A stretch of 64,000 nucleotides of DNA from Variovorax sp. PAMC 28711 (GCF_001577265.1 NZ_CP014517.1:3446501-3510500), one strand, 5' to 3'. Numbered from the stretch's first letter, positions 1 through 7,671 are shown. Notes: generated by a model from the letters alone, not told the origin. Made by a program: numbers and translations.

Positions 1-1
1 G

Positions 2-682
2 GCCGACATGGGCCGGGCGCGCGACGAGATCGCACAGATCCGCGACGGCGCGACCGGCCGCGTGTCGGTGGCGGTCAGCACGTCGTTCGCGCTCACGGTG
101 CTGCCGGCCGCCTTCAAGGCCTTTCACACGCGGCTGCCGGCGGTCGAGGTGCGCTTCAGCGAGGCGGTGCTGCCGTCGATGCTCGCGCGCCTGCGCGACG
201 GCAATCTGGACTTCGCCGTGGCGCATGTGATGCCCGGCATGCTCGACGACGAGTTCGAGCGCACCGAACTTTTCCCGGTCGGCCTCGTGGTCGGCGCGCG
301 CACCCGGCACCCGCTGCGCAACGCAGTTTCGCTGGCCGAACTCCACGACGCCGAATGGATCCTGCCCGGTGACGGCGACATGGGCCGCGAGGCGGTGGCG
401 CCGCTGTTTGCGCCGCTCGGTTTTGCACCGCCCGCCCGCGTCATCCAGGGGCAGTCCGTCACCGTGGCGCTCGGACTGGTCGGGCACATGGACCTGATCG
501 GCCTGTTCGTCGAACCGCTCGCGACGCTGGCCTTCAAGCGCCACGGGATCCGGCGCATCGAGGTGAAGGAACAGTTGCCTGCGCTGCCGGTGTGCGTGAT
601 CCGGCGGCGCGGCCAGAAGTCGACGCCCGCGGCGCAGCACTTCGTGGAGTGCATTCAGGGTGCGGCAGGATGGCGGGCATGA
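2..682 (+). CDS. LysR-family transcriptional regulator, C-terminal part (5' truncated by window edge)
   Basis: The window opens inside this gene, so the N-terminal winged helix-turn-helix is missing and about 226 codons remain. What is left is the effector-binding half of a LysR-type regulator. It shows an entry strand reading GRVSVAVSTSFALTVLPAAF and an alternating alpha/beta pattern of two lobes, with LVGHMDLIGLFVEPLA near the end. Proteins of this family are cytoplasmic DNA-binding regulators that respond to a small molecule. The effector cannot be deduced here because neither the DNA-binding half nor the divergent target gene is visible. The stop codon overlaps the next start (ATGA at 679-682), so the two genes are probably translated together. 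Confidence 0.85.
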   Translation, partial: ADMGRARDEIAQIRDGATGRVSVAVSTSFALTVLPAAFKAFHTRLPAVEVRFSEAVLPSMLARLRDGNLDFAVAHVMPGMLDDEFERTELFPVGLVVGARTRHPLRNAVSLAELHDAEWILPGDGDMGREAVAPLFAPLGFAPPARVIQGQSVTVALGLVGHMDLIGLFVEPLATLAFKRHGIRRIEVKEQLPALPVCVIRRRGQKSTPAAQHFVECIQGAAGWRA

Positions 683-1317
683 ACAGGTTGTCGAAGTCGC
701 TGGCGGCGTTGGCGGTCGTCGCGCTCGTCGTTGCCGGGCTGTGGACTGGCACCACGGTGTTGCGGTCGAAAGAAGAAAAGGTCACCTTGCTCGACCCCGC
801 GCAAGTCGTCGTGCTGCGCACGCCCGGCGGCTTCCTCGAGGTGGCGACGCTCGTGAAGACCGAAACGTTCGGTTGGCGGTCGTCGTACACCTGCCTCGGG
901 CAGGATTGCGGCGCGTTTCTGGGCGAACGCGTCGGCGAGATCCGGGTGCCGGTGCACTACACCTACCGCGTGCCGCTCGCCGAATCGTGGATCCTGAAGC
1001 TCGAAGGCGACGCCTACGTGCTTACCGTGCCGGCGCCCGTGCCGCTGCTGCCGCCGGCCATCGACACCGCCAAAGCCGAGATCACCAGCGTCGGCGGTGG
1101 CCTTCTGCCGCCCGGCGCAGCCGGCAACCAGACGAACCTGCTGAAGAACCTCGGCCCCGAACTCACTGCGCGCGCGCAGCGCGTCGAGTACCTGCGCGCC
1201 CAACTGCCAGCCGCCGAAAAAACGGTCGGCGAGTTTGCCGGGAAATGGATGAAGGCGCAGACCCGGGGGCCTTCCAGGCCCGTGCGGGTCAGGTTCGACC
1301 TGGCGCCGGGGAACTGA
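679..1317 (+). CDS. Membrane-anchored DUF4230-like protein
   Basis: The predicted protein has 212 residues. It begins with a short basic stretch and one hydrophobic segment (about residues 7-26), consistent with an uncleaved inner-membrane anchor and a periplasmic or cytoplasmic C-terminal domain. The phrase VVLRTPGGFLEVATLVKTE resembles the start of DUF4230 domains, but this is a recollection-level family match. The start at 679 was chosen because it overlaps the upstream stop as ATGA and has AGGA eight bases before it. An in-frame ATG at 670 is an alternative. A cysteine pair (SSYTCLGQDCG) could form a disulfide. No function is known to me for this family, and co-translation with a LysR gene does not clarify it. 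Confidence 0.7.
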   Translation: MNRLSKSLAALAVVALVVAGLWTGTTVLRSKEEKVTLLDPAQVVVLRTPGGFLEVATLVKTETFGWRSSYTCLGQDCGAFLGERVGEIRVPVHYTYRVPLAESWILKLEGDAYVLTVPAPVPLLPPAIDTAKAEITSVGGGLLPPGAAGNQTNLLKNLGPELTARAQRVEYLRAQLPAAEKTVGEFAGKWMKAQTRGPSRPVRVRFDLAPGN

Positions 1318-1415
1318 TTGCCGCTTTTGCGGCACTCCCGTGATGCGGCGCCGGATGTCGGCCAGCATGTCTGGTCGGTGTCGCGGAAATTCTGCGACGT
1401 CTCCGACAGATGGTC

Positions 1416-1442
1416 TTCAGTTTGCCGTCATGTTGCCGATAT
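1416..1442 (+). promoter_or_regulatory. Candidate sigma-28 (FliA) promoter upstream of the PYP/c-di-GMP genes
   Basis: The sequence TTCAGTTT (1416-1423), an 11-base spacer and GCCGATAT (1435-1442) match the flagellar sigma-28 consensus TAAAGTTT-N11-GCCGATAA at 6 of 8 and 7 of 8 positions with the exact spacer. Transcription would start near 1450, giving a leader of roughly 85 bases before the PYP start at 1536. No convincing sigma-70 promoter was seen in the same gap. This is a consensus match made by eye. It predicts co-expression with late flagellar and chemotaxis genes. Confidence 0.55.
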
Positions 1443-1535
1443 CAAGGCACATGTTTCACGCACGCGGAGATTGGTTCGCCGGTCAAAGTGACGCACCACC
1501 CGGCCACTCCGTTCTCGTTCCTTGAAAGATTCTCG

Positions 1536-1928
1536 ATGACCATCACAACCCGTGTCGACTTCTCGACAGACAATCTTTTGCAGGGCCTGGAAACGTGCAC
1601 GGATGCGCAACTGGATGAACTCGCATTCGGGGTGATCGGTTTCGGCGCAGACGGCATCGTTCGCCGTTACAACGCTTTTGAATCCAAAGCCGCCGCGCTC
1701 TCGCCGCAAAGGGTGCTCGGGCAGCCTTTGTTCACGTCTGTCGCACCTTGCATGAACAATTTCATGGTCGCCCAGCGCTTCGAAGATGCAGCCGAAGCCA
1801 AGCAGGCGCTCGATGAAAGCATCGACTACGTTCTCACCCTTCGCATGCGACCCGTCAAGGTTCGGTTGCGGCTACTGGCATCGCCCGGTGCCGCGCAGCG
1901 CTATGTGTTGGTGAAGCGTGCGGTCTGA
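1536..1928 (+). CDS. pyp: Photoactive yellow protein (PYP) homologue, blue-light PAS photoreceptor
   Basis: The 130-residue protein aligns end to end with the 125-residue Halorhodospira halophila PYP at a constant offset of three. Shared landmarks are LDELAFGVI (family LDGLAFGAI), RRYNAFE (family LQYNAAE), VAPC and the C-terminal VLVKRAV (family VFVKRV). The chromophore-attachment cysteine (family Cys69) is Cys72. The residues hydrogen-bonding the p-coumarate phenolate (Tyr42, Glu46) are Tyr45 and Glu49. Family Thr50 and Arg52 are replaced by Ala53 and Leu55, which should shift spectrum or photocycle speed. PYPs are soluble cytoplasmic blue-light receptors binding p-coumaric acid by thioester. 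The start at 1536 has GAAAG upstream and gives the family length. The gene is 12 bases before a diguanylate cyclase. No tyrosine ammonia-lyase or p-coumaroyl-CoA ligase lies in this window, so chromophore supply is unknown. Confidence 0.88.
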   Translation: MTITTRVDFSTDNLLQGLETCTDAQLDELAFGVIGFGADGIVRRYNAFESKAAALSPQRVLGQPLFTSVAPCMNNFMVAQRFEDAAEAKQALDESIDYVLTLRMRPVKVRLRLLASPGAAQRYVLVKRAV

Positions 1929-1940
1929 ACGGTCGATGCC

Positions 1941-3299
1941 ATGGACGATTCCCTCGAGGAAGACTACGAAGCGCTGACACAGTTTTTGTACATCGCGCCC
2001 ATCGGGCTGATCCAGGCAGGCCTCGACGGCGAGATCGCGATGGTCAATCCGGTGTGTGCGCAGTTGCTGATGCCACTGTCGCGAGACGGCCAGTTGACCA
2101 ATCTTTTCACTGCACTGGAAGGCGTGGCACCCGACCTGCGGCACATGGTCCAGGCTTTTGCGGCCGGTCATGGCATGGTGTGCGACGCACTTCACCTGCA
2201 GGTCAACGCGGGGCTGACTGGCCGCAAGGATCCGCAGATTCTGTCCTTGAGCTTGCTCAAGCTGGATGACCACCGACTGATGGCCGTGCTGAGCGATGTC
2301 ACCAAGTCTGTGAAACGCGATCGGGAGTTGCGACAGAGTTCGGCATGGATCAACACCATCGTCACGGGTCTGACTGATTACGCGCTCGTGGCACTGGACT
2401 CAAGAGGATGTGTGCTGAACTGGAATCCCAGCATCGGGCGTGTCGCCGGATTTGAGAGCCAGGACACGGTTGGGCACTCGTACGCGATGTTCTATCCATC
2501 GGACGGAATGTCAGATGATCGCGCCATGGACCGCCTGCACGAAGCCGACGACAGCGGCTGGAGTCTGGACGAGGGATGGCGAATCCGCTCGGACGGCACG
2601 CGCTACTGGGGCAGCTGTCTTATCGCGCCGATGGGTGCAATCGGTGACGACGTGAAGCTGGAGCGCCTGGAGCGACGGGCCTACAGCCTGATCATTCGTG
2701 ACATCTCCGATCGACGCGAAGCGACCGAGGCGCTGCGGCAATCCGTGTCAAGCGACTACCTCACCGGACTGGCCAACCGCCGGACCTTCTTCGAGGCGGC
2801 GAACCTCGAGTTGCAACGCTGGTCGCGGATGCCACGGCCGCTGTCAGCGGTGATGATCGATGCCGACCATTTCAAGAAGATCAACGATGTCTACGGGCAT
2901 GCCTCGGGTGATGCCGTGCTGCGGCACCTGGCGGCCGGCATGTCTTTCACCTTCCACGCCATGGACATCGTCGCGCGGCTGGGGGGAGAAGAATTTGTCG
3001 TGCTGATGCCCGGCATCACGCTTGAAGCAGCCCAGGCCATTGCGCTTCGACTGTGCCGAAGCATCGAAGCGCAGTCGGTCGATGTGGATGGGACGTTGAT
3101 TCGCTACACGATCAGCGCCGGGGTGGCCACCATGGAGGAGGACATTGACGGCGTGGACGAACTGCTGCATCGCGCCGACCAGGCCATGTACTCAGCGAAA
3201 TTAAAAGGCCGCAATCGCGTCGAGCCCTGGGTCCGCCCGCAGGCGAAAAGTAGCCTTGAACGTCCGAGCGGCGATGCCATTGTTCTGCGCGATGACTGA
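1941..3299 (+). CDS. Diguanylate cyclase with two N-terminal PAS-type sensor domains
   Basis: The 452-residue cytoplasmic protein has three parts. An N-terminal PAS-like domain (about residues 1-120) carries the sequence FLYIAPIGLIQAGLDGEI. A second PAS domain follows (about 130-260), reading TDYALVALDSRGCVLNWNPS. A C-terminal GGDEF domain (about 270-430) has SSDYLTGLANRR and an intact GGEEF active site at residues 348-352, so it should make c-di-GMP from GTP. The inhibitory-site RxxD is not present; HAMD occupies that position, so product inhibition through the I-site is unlikely. There is no membrane segment. The gene follows pyp by 12 bases, and its stop overlaps the next start region. The N-terminal domain is paralogous to that of the next gene. 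The arrangement suggests that a light-driven signal from PYP sets c-di-GMP level, which is inference. Confidence 0.9.
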   Translation: MDDSLEEDYEALTQFLYIAPIGLIQAGLDGEIAMVNPVCAQLLMPLSRDGQLTNLFTALEGVAPDLRHMVQAFAAGHGMVCDALHLQVNAGLTGRKDPQILSLSLLKLDDHRLMAVLSDVTKSVKRDRELRQSSAWINTIVTGLTDYALVALDSRGCVLNWNPSIGRVAGFESQDTVGHSYAMFYPSDGMSDDRAMDRLHEADDSGWSLDEGWRIRSDGTRYWGSCLIAPMGAIGDDVKLERLERRAYSLIIRDISDRREATEALRQSVSSDYLTGLANRRTFFEAANLELQRWSRMPRPLSAVMIDADHFKKINDVYGHASGDAVLRHLAAGMSFTFHAMDIVARLGGEEFVVLMPGITLEAAQAIALRLCRSIEAQSVDVDGTLIRYTISAGVATMEEDIDGVDELLHRADQAMYSAKLKGRNRVEPWVRPQAKSSLERPSGDAIVLRDD

Positions 3300-5042
3300 A
3301 GTTCCTGGCGACGAAGCGCTTGTCCAGTTTCTGTATCGCGCACCCATCGGTCTGATCCAGACAACATCCGACGGCACGATCATCCTGATCAATCCGATGG
3401 CCGCGCAATTGCTCATGCCGTTGGCGCCCGGCGGCACGATGGTGAATCTTTTCGAAGTGCTGAAAGCCGTGGCGCCCGGATTGCGTGATCTGGCGAGCGC
3501 CAGAAGTCTGCCGGGCGATCTTGTCTGTGAGGCGTTGCCCCTGTTACTGCCGCACCTTGGATCCGGACACGGCGCAACGCAGGTACTGGGACTGCACATG
3601 ACAAGGATGGACGACAGCACGTTGATGGCTTGCCTGAGCGACCTGACAGTGGCCGCACAGCGCGAACACCAGCGACTCGAAGCAACGCTTCATGGTCAGA
3701 AGCGCATCGATGCGTTGACCTCGCTGCCCAACAGGATGGCTGTGCTCGAGCGAATTCAGCGACTGCTGGCCCGGAGACAGGACGAGCCTGGCTTGCAATT
3801 TGGTGTTCTGCTGGTCAATGCCGACCGCTTTGAGCGCATCAACGTCACCCTCGGTCACGCAGCCGGCGACGAGGTTCTGCGGCTGATGGGAAGTCGTGTG
3901 GCTTCCGCAGCCTGGACGATGGGGAGGGCAGCAGCGCCAGGGAATCCGCCGCCATGGCAGCACGGCTCGGCGCCGACGAATTCGTGCTGTGTTTCGATGC
4001 GCTGGAAAGTCATGCGCTTGACGCGTCCGTCATCACGGACAGGTTGCTCAGCGCCTTGAACAAGCCATTCAGCATCGGCGATCAGACCGTGTATCTCCTG
4101 TCGAGCGCAGGCCTTGTCACCGCCTCAAACGCTTTCGACGATGCTGAATCCGTGCTGGAACATGCAAGTCTGGCCATGCGCGAGGCCAAACGCGCAGGCG
4201 GTGCTCGCCATGTGCTCTATGAACCGGTGATGATGGACCGTGCCAAACAGCGCGGGGATCTGGAATCCGATCTGCGCATCGCGCTCGCCGAAGGGCAGCT
4301 CTTCACGGTGTACCAGCCGATCGTGGACCTCGCGGATGGCTCCGTCGCTGGCATGGAGGCGCTGGTTCGGTGGCGACATCCGGAACGCGGAACGGTCATG
4401 CCGGCCGAATTCATTGCGGTCGCGGAAGCCACGGGGCTCATACGCGAACTGGGTGACTGGGTTCTCAATGAGACCTGCCGGCAGCTTGTGTCGTGGCAGA
4501 TGTTGCTGGGAGACCGCTCGCCGAGGACGGTATCGGTCAATCTCTCGCGTGCACAGCTTGCCGATCCAGGGATTGTCGGTCGCGTTGCCGACGCGCTCAG
4601 TGCAACCCGGCTGCTTCCGGTCTGCCTGCAGCTCGAGGTCACCGAAAGTCTGGCGGCGCAGGACGCCGAGGTTCAGGCCCGCTTGAAGGACCTCAAGCAG
4701 CTTGGCCTGACACTGGCGCTGGACGACTTCGGCACCGGCTACTCGTCGTTGGCGAGTCTGCACGACTTGCCCATTGATGTCGTGAAGATCGACCGTTCAT
4801 TCGTCTGCCCGGTGGAGACGAGCGCACATCATCGCGTCCTGATCGAATCGGTGGTGCGTGTGGCGCGCAGTCTGGGCATGAGCACGGTGGCGGAGGGCAT
4901 TGAAACGGCATGCGAGGCGGCCCTGTTGGGCGCGCTGGGCTGCAGCAAGGGGCAGGGCTACTTTTATTCCACACCGTTGCCTGCAGAGGAGGCGACAGCA
5001 TGGCTTTGCGCTTACCGGTCGCCTTCGGTGGTCCTGAAGTGA
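3292..5042 (+). pseudogene. PAS-GGDEF-EAL c-di-GMP phosphodiesterase, interrupted by a frameshift near 3905
   Basis: The first part (from ATG 3292, overlapping the upstream stop) encodes a PAS-like domain (QFLYRAPIGLIQTTSDGTI) closely similar to that of the preceding cyclase, then the first half of a GGDEF domain. Reading then jumps from frame 1 to frame 0 near 3904-3906. Inserting one base there yields a continuous protein running RSLDDGEGSSARES to ARLGADEF and then an EAL domain. The GGDEF motif is degenerate (GADEF), so cyclase activity is unlikely. The EAL domain looks catalytically complete: EAL at 4356-4364, then SVNLS, LEVTES, LDDFGTGYSS, VKIDRSF, AEGIET and GQGYFYS. As drawn, an internal ATG at 3954 could still yield a free EAL protein. 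The cause may be a real mutation, a sequencing error or programmed frameshifting. An intact protein would hydrolyse c-di-GMP, opposing its neighbour. Confidence 0.75.
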
Positions 5043-5444
5043 AGGCTTTGACAGCCTGTTGACAGCCTGTTGACCACCGGCAGGCACAGCGGCGCGACTG
5101 GCGTGCACGAGACGAAAAGCATGCGCAGGGAGATTTCGCCTTCCGCTCGGCGAATTCCATCCAAAGAGCTGTGGCGCGAAGAACATCGTTTGCGACAACG
5201 GCCATTGCCTAAACGACTGTCGGACACCACGCATGAGAACCGCATACAAACGGTTGACTCAGAGGGATTCCGTGGGCCCCGTCCCGCTCACGTTGGCATG
5301 CAGGCCGGAGAGCACTGCGGCGGTGATGCGGGTGGATGAAAGTCGAAGGCCCGCGCGCGATGTCACGCAAGTGATGGCGAAGCCGCCGCGCCTTGCGCAT
5401 GATGGCCTGCGCCGCTGATCCGTGCGGCGATCCACAAGGCAACC
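5043..5444. other. Non-coding gap between the c-di-GMP genes and the nitroreductase, with a short tandem repeat
   Basis: This 400-base stretch holds no open frame that looks like a protein by codon pattern or family resemblance. Directly after the phosphodiesterase stop there is an 11-base tandem repeat: TTGACAGCCTG at 5048-5058 and 5059-5069, then a partial third copy at 5070-5075. Each unit starts with the sigma-70 -35 hexamer sequence TTGACA, but no matching -10 was found. I see no clear terminator with a T-run, no RNA gene and no mobile-element end. Confidence 0.5.
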
Positions 5445-6122
5445 ATGACATTCGATGAGGTCGTTCAACAGCGCCGGAGCATTCGCGGCTACCAGAAGAA
5501 GCCGGTGCCGCGTGCGCTGATCCGGGAGGTGCTGGCGCTGGCGATTCGCGCGCCGACGTCGCTCAATACGCAACCCTGGAACTTCTACGTGGTCACCGGC
5601 GAGGTGCTCGATCGCATCCGCCAGGGCAATGTGGAACGCAACCTGGCCGGCGTGCCCGACTCGCGCGAATTTCGCATGGGTCCGGGTTACGAAGGCGTGC
5701 ACCGCGAGCGGCAGATCGGCATCGCCAAGCAGCTGTTCTCGGCCATGGGCATCGAGCGCGAGAACAAGGAAAAGCGCAACGAATGGGTGCTTCGCGGCTT
5801 TCGGCAATTCGATGCGCCGGTGTCGATCGTCGTGACTTACGACCGGTCGATCCAGGGCAGCGACATCGCGCCGTTCGATTGCGGCGGCGTGGTCAATGCC
5901 ATCGTCAACGCCGCCTGGTCGCGCGGGCTCGGCTGCGTCATCAACAGCCAGGGAATCATGCAGTCGCCGGTGGTGCGTGCCGAAGCCGGCATCCCCGACG
6001 ACCAGGTGATCCAGACCTGCATCGCGATGGGCTGGCCCGACGAATCATTCCCAGCGAACGCCGTCGTCTCCCACCGCAAGTCGGTGGACGAGGCGGCGAC
6101 GTTCGTCGGATTCGAGGACTGA
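5445..6122 (+). CDS. Nitroreductase-family FMN-dependent oxidoreductase
   Basis: The 225-residue protein has the nitroreductase fold signature: MTFDEVVQQRRSIRGYQ at the N-terminus with the RRSIR phosphate-binding arginines, APTSLNTQPWNFYVV for FMN contact, and a C-terminal GLGCVINSQG/IAMGWP pattern. Such enzymes are cytoplasmic homodimers that use NAD(P)H and FMN to reduce nitroaromatics, quinones or related compounds. The natural substrate cannot be read from sequence. The start at 5445 is preceded by AAGG at a normal distance. The gene stands alone, with a convergent small secreted-protein pair downstream. Confidence 0.88.
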   Translation: MTFDEVVQQRRSIRGYQKKPVPRALIREVLALAIRAPTSLNTQPWNFYVVTGEVLDRIRQGNVERNLAGVPDSREFRMGPGYEGVHRERQIGIAKQLFSAMGIERENKEKRNEWVLRGFRQFDAPVSIVVTYDRSIQGSDIAPFDCGGVVNAIVNAAWSRGLGCVINSQGIMQSPVVRAEAGIPDDQVIQTCIAMGWPDESFPANAVVSHRKSVDEAATFVGFED

Positions 6123-6139
6123 TTCGCCGACGGCTCACG

Positions 6140-6472
6140 CTACCACTGGCCGGATCCGATGCAGGTCATGATCTCGATGCCGCTGAACCAGTACCAGGGC
6201 TGTTCGTCGGCGCAGCTGAGCGCCATCGATGCCACGGTGCGGGTCTCCGTGTCGGCGGCACGATTGCCCAGCGGCTGGAGAACTTGCAGGAAATCGTCTG
6301 CACGCGTCCTGACCCCGGGCGTCTCGAATGCAAGGGTCGCCGCGCCCACGTCGGGACCGTTCGGCATGTTCGCCGGTGGGTGGGCCGCGCTCGCGGCGCC
6401 ACCGAATGCGAGGACCGAGGCGGCAACCGCGACCGATGCTGCGCGACGCAGATCCATTGGCTTGAATGTCAT
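6140..6472 (-). CDS. Small secreted protein with WYWFSGIE...TCIGSGQW C-terminus (paralogue B)
   Basis: The 110-residue protein has an N-terminal signal peptide (basic start, then VAVAASVLAFGGAASA with an AxA-type cleavage site), so it should be exported. The mature part is short, has no recognised domain and ends with a compact block WYWFSGIEIMTCIGSGQW containing one cysteine and several aromatic residues. The start at 6472 has a strong AGGGGAG ribosome site just upstream; the longer open frame was rejected because it crosses the neighbouring paralogue in another frame. It lies 14 bases after a shorter paralogue on the same strand, with the C-terminal block conserved at both protein and DNA level. 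The function is unknown to me. Confidence 0.65.
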   Translation of the reverse strand: MTFKPMDLRRAASVAVAASVLAFGGAASAAHPPANMPNGPDVGAATLAFETPGVRTRADDFLQVLQPLGNRAADTETRTVASMALSCADEQPWYWFSGIEIMTCIGSGQW

Positions 6473-6486
6473 ATCGCTCCCCTTGT

Positions 6487-6738
6487 TTACCACTGGCCCG
6501 AGGCGATGCAGGTCGCCATTTCGATGCCGCTCATCCAGTACCACGGGTCGTTGCAACTGGTGGCCCATGCCACGGTGCTGCTGGCGGGCGCCTCTGTTGC
6601 GACGGCCGCTGCGCGAGGGCTCGCCGACACCGTCGGCGGTGTGAGGGCTGCGCTGGCGGCGCTGCCGAGCGTGAGGGCGGATGCGGCCGCTGCGGCCAGT
6701 GCGAAGTGGCGCAGCGAATTCATTGGCGTGAGTTTCAT
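6487..6738 (-). CDS. Small secreted protein with WYWMSGIE...TCIASGQW C-terminus (paralogue A)
   Basis: The 83-residue protein starts with a signal peptide (LAAAAASALTLGSAASA, with an AxA cleavage site). After a short low-complexity Ala/Thr/Pro stretch it ends with WYWMSGIEMATCIASGQW. This block is nearly identical to the C-terminus of the adjacent downstream gene, so the two are a tandem duplication. DNA around 6139-6200 and 6486-6549 is visibly similar. The single cysteine in TCI could pair between molecules. The upstream ribosome site is weak (GAAAG). No domain is recognised. The exact aromatic ending right before the stop suggests the C-terminus is the functional part, which is inference. 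Confidence 0.62.
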   Translation of the reverse strand: MKLTPMNSLRHFALAAAAASALTLGSAASAALTPPTVSASPRAAAVATEAPASSTVAWATSCNDPWYWMSGIEMATCIASGQW

Positions 6739-6958
6739 ATCGACTTTCGGTAGAAGCAGTGGTCAGAAAGCGTGCGGCCGACCGTTGGAATCGATGCGGT
6801 ACGCACTGCGGATGCGTTGGCCGTTTTGGCTGCCAACGGCGCGATGGTCGGCCGGTGCGTGCCTGCCAGGAAGTGCCTAAAGTCATCGGTCGAACAGCGT
6901 GCGATTTGCATGACTTACGGCACTTCACACCGGGGCGCCGACGGATAACATCTCACGC

Positions 6959-7660
6959 GTGACACCCACTCAACCGATGCCGCAGAACCGCCTGGATGGC
7001 CGCCCCGCCCAGCCGTCCGCGCGGGCATTGCAGGGCATCCTGGTGGTCGACGATCACGATCTAGTGCGGCTCGGCGTGCGCGCGTTGCTGCAATCTCAAA
7101 CGCCCGATGCGGGCCGGGTCGCCGAAGTGTTCGAGGCCGACACTTTGGCGCGCGCGTTGACGGTGTACGCCGGCGCCGAGGCGCGCATCGGCCTCGTCCT
7201 GCTCGACCTTGCCTTGCCCGACGCGCAGGGCCTGAGCGGGCTCGTCGCTTTCAGGGCGCGGTTCCCGGCCGCGCGCGTCGTCGTGTTGTCGGGCACGGTC
7301 GATGCGCGGATGGCACAGGGGGCACTGGCCGAAGGCGCAAGCGCTTTCCTGCCCAAATCCGCCGACCTGAAGGAAGTGGTGAGCTTCATCCGGGCCTGCG
7401 GCCTGCTCGATGCGTCGGAAGCGCGGCCCGGCATGTCCAGCACGCCGGCCGCGGCGACATCGCCGTTGCCACCAGGCGCGCTGGCCGAGCTTACGCCGCG
7501 TCAGACCGAGGTGCTGCAATGGTTGCTGGAAGGCAAGGCCAACCGCGAGATCGCGCAGCTCGCGCACCTGAGCGAAGGCACGGTCAAGAACCATGTGTCG
7601 ACCCTGCTGCTGCTGTTCGGCATGCGCTCGCGCGCGCAGCTGATCAGTCAACTGCGCTGA
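6959..7660 (+). CDS. LuxR/NarL-type two-component response regulator
   Basis: The 233-residue protein has an N-terminal receiver domain with the acidic pair in VVDDHD, phospho-acceptor Asp83 in LVLLDLALPD, the switch residues VVLSGT and the lysine in FLPKSAD. A C-terminal helix-turn-helix (LTPRQTEVLQWLLEGKANRE to SEGTVKNHV) is of the NarL/LuxR type. It is a cytoplasmic DNA-binding regulator, probably phosphorylated by the histidine kinase encoded 11 bases downstream. The start used is a GTG at 6959; an ATG at 6977 is an alternative. Its targets are unknown. The minus-strand secreted-peptide genes diverging from the same 220-base gap are candidates by position only. Confidence 0.9.
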   Translation: MTPTQPMPQNRLDGRPAQPSARALQGILVVDDHDLVRLGVRALLQSQTPDAGRVAEVFEADTLARALTVYAGAEARIGLVLLDLALPDAQGLSGLVAFRARFPAARVVVLSGTVDARMAQGALAEGASAFLPKSADLKEVVSFIRACGLLDASEARPGMSSTPAAATSPLPPGALAELTPRQTEVLQWLLEGKANREIAQLAHLSEGTVKNHVSTLLLLFGMRSRAQLISQLR

Positions 7661-7671
7661 AGGCCGGGCGC

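Noticed and set aside
5070..5418. Short plus-strand frames in the gap after the phosphodiesterase
   Set aside because: No ribosome site, no codon bias matching the neighbours and no recognisable protein sequence.
6140..6928. Single 262-codon minus-strand gene covering both small secreted proteins
   Set aside because: The upstream part runs through the paralogue in another frame. The signal peptide and a strong ribosome site mark a start at 6472.
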